Assembly (NCBI RefSeq): GCF_007989625.1
Contig: NZ_BJUK01000004.1
Span: 62,001 to 126,000 of the forward strand
Source: Bisbaumannia pacifica
Lineage (GTDB): Bacteria; Pseudomonadota; Gammaproteobacteria; Pseudomonadales; Halomonadaceae
Length of the DNA: 64,000 bases
Direction: 5' to 3'
Both the position numbers and the translations under genes were made by a program. Under the pieces are notes generated by a model. The model did not search any database. It worked only from the letters and a program-made list of their open reading frames with translations, and was not told the origin of the DNA. Position 1 is the stretch's first letter. The number at the start of each line of letters is the position of its first letter. Below are positions 63,095 through 64,000 of the stretch, piece after piece.

Positions 63095-64000
63095 CTACGC
63101 CCGCGGTTCCAGCCGGTAGAGGCCGCCATCGCTCGCGTCGCTGAGCAGGTAGATGCGGCCGTCGGGGCCAACGCGCACGTCGCGGATACGGCCGATCTCG
63201 CCCTCCAGCAGCACCTCGCGCTCCACCACCCGGTCGCCGTCGACCACCAGGCGCACCAGGCGCTCGCTGCGCAGGCCGCCGGCCAGCAGGTGGCCCCGCC
63301 AGCCGGGGAAGGCGTCGCCACTCACCCAGGCCAGCCCCGAGGGGGCGAAGCGCCCCTCGAAGACATGCACCGGGTCGCGCATCCCGGGGCGGCTGTCGTC
63401 GCCGATGGGCAGGAAGGTCACATAGTCCCGGCCCCGGCTCACCTCCGGCCAGCCGTAGTTCGCGCCGGCCTCGATGCGGTTGAGCTCGTCGCCGCCCCGG
63501 GGGCCGTGTTCGCTGGCCCAGAGGCGGCCCTCGCCGTCCACCGTCAGGCCCTGGATATTGCGGTTGCCGAGGCTATAGAGCTCGTCGAGCACGGCGTCGT
63601 CGTCGACGAAGGGGTTATCCGCCGGCACGCCTCCCTCTTGGCTCAGGCGTAGCACGCCGCCGGCATGATCGCCGCCGTCCTGGGCCCGCGACGGATCGCG
63701 GCCGCGGTCGCCGATGCTCATCGCCAGGCTGCCGTCGGGGAGGAAGGCCAGGCGGCCGCCGTAGTGGCGGCCCGGGTCGGAGTAGCGGTCCTGGACGAAG
63801 AGGGTCGCGAGCTCGGTCAGGCCGGCATCACCCAGTCGTGCCCGGGCCAGGGCGGTGGCGCTGCCGCCGGGGCCGGGACGCGAGTAGGTGAAGTAGAGCC
63901 AGTCGTTGTCGCCGTCGCCACCGCCGAAGTCGGGAGGCAGGGCCAGATCGAGCAGGCCGCCCTGGCCGCGGGCCGAGACCGCCGGCAGGCCGTCGAGGGC
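63095..64000 (-). CDS. PQQ-dependent sugar dehydrogenase (YliI/Asd-like), partial
   Basis: The frame is open from the right edge of the window to the stop at 63095, giving 301 C-terminal residues; the start is outside. It matches soluble aldose (glucose/sorbosone) dehydrogenases of the beta-propeller type. Visible motifs are RHYGGRLAFLPDGSL followed by GDRG, NPFVDDDAVLDELYSLGNRN, EHGPRGGDELN, GANYGWP, APSGLAWVSG, and the closing DVRVGPDGRIYLLSDA. An internal ATG at 63721 is not the true start because the family match continues upstream. It is convergent with the AraC-type regulator. Confidence 0.9.
   Translation of the reverse strand, partial: ALDGLPAVSARGQGGLLDLALPPDFGGGDGDNDWLYFTYSRPGPGGSATALARARLGDAGLTELATLFVQDRYSDPGRHYGGRLAFLPDGSLAMSIGDRGRDPSRAQDGGDHAGGVLRLSQEGGVPADNPFVDDDAVLDELYSLGNRNIQGLTVDGEGRLWASEHGPRGGDELNRIEAGANYGWPEVSRGRDYVTFLPIGDDSRPGMRDPVHVFEGRFAPSGLAWVSGDAFPGWRGHLLAGGLRSERLVRLVVDGDRVVEREVLLEGEIGRIRDVRVGPDGRIYLLSDASDGGLYRLEPRA

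Overview
The window is a GC-rich stretch of gammaproteobacterial chromosome, most like Halomonadaceae (Halomonas and relatives). The gene order lptD-surA-pdxA-rsmA-apaG-apaH-glpE-cca, the rpsU-dnaG-rpoD macromolecular synthesis operon, and the dense set of glycine betaine transport and breakdown genes support this; the genus is an inference.

Layout. 1-13.3 kb is conserved housekeeping: envelope biogenesis, pyridoxine, rRNA and tRNA modification, folate, phospholipid, then rpsU, dnaG and rpoD. 13.3-16.5 kb holds a membrane protein of unknown function and a LysR regulator divergent from an iron-sulfur L-serine ammonia-lyase. 16.8-21.6 kb is a five-gene branched-chain-amino-acid/amide type ABC importer behind a perfect 14-bp palindrome. 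22.0-23.1 kb is a secreted penicillin-V-acylase-like Ntn hydrolase lying between two copies of a diverged ~130-bp repeat. 23.9-27.5 kb is an AT-richer array of small orphan genes, all on the + strand, each followed by an integron attC-like site. No integrase is present, so it reads as a cassette cluster lacking an integrase (CALIN). Its cargo includes a RidA-like protein, a membrane protein, a HEPN-like protein, a possible transglutaminase-fold protein and a SIR2-like DUF4917 protein.

27.5-60 kb is dominated by one metabolic theme, the oxidation of glycine betaine and of the C1 units it releases. BCCT carriers and an orphan ProX import betaine. GbcA/GbcB demethylate it to dimethylglycine. DgcA/DgcB with dedicated EtfA/EtfB take dimethylglycine to sarcosine. 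The released formaldehyde is oxidised by glutathione-dependent formaldehyde dehydrogenase, S-formylglutathione hydrolase and an NAD-linked molybdenum/tungsten formate dehydrogenase. Serine ammonia-lyase could finish the route glycine-serine-pyruvate. GbdR is the expected activator. Sarcosine oxidase and serine hydroxymethyltransferase are not in the window. A second DgcA-like flavoprotein (58-60 kb), controlled by a TetR protein, suggests use of another N-methyl compound. The window ends with a metallo-beta-lactamase-fold protein, a GATase1-AraC regulator and a partial PQQ-dependent sugar dehydrogenase.

A family of short palindromic intergenic repeats (TGTGGGAGC plus hairpin) is scattered through the gaps. 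No tRNA, rRNA, CRISPR, transposase or integrase was seen. The most notable items are the attC array (with base-pair covariation between two sites), an exact 138-bp tandem copy of the gbcB 3' end, an M19 'dipeptidase' that has lost most of its metal ligands, and an altered Fe-S cysteine pattern shared by both DgcA-type enzymes.
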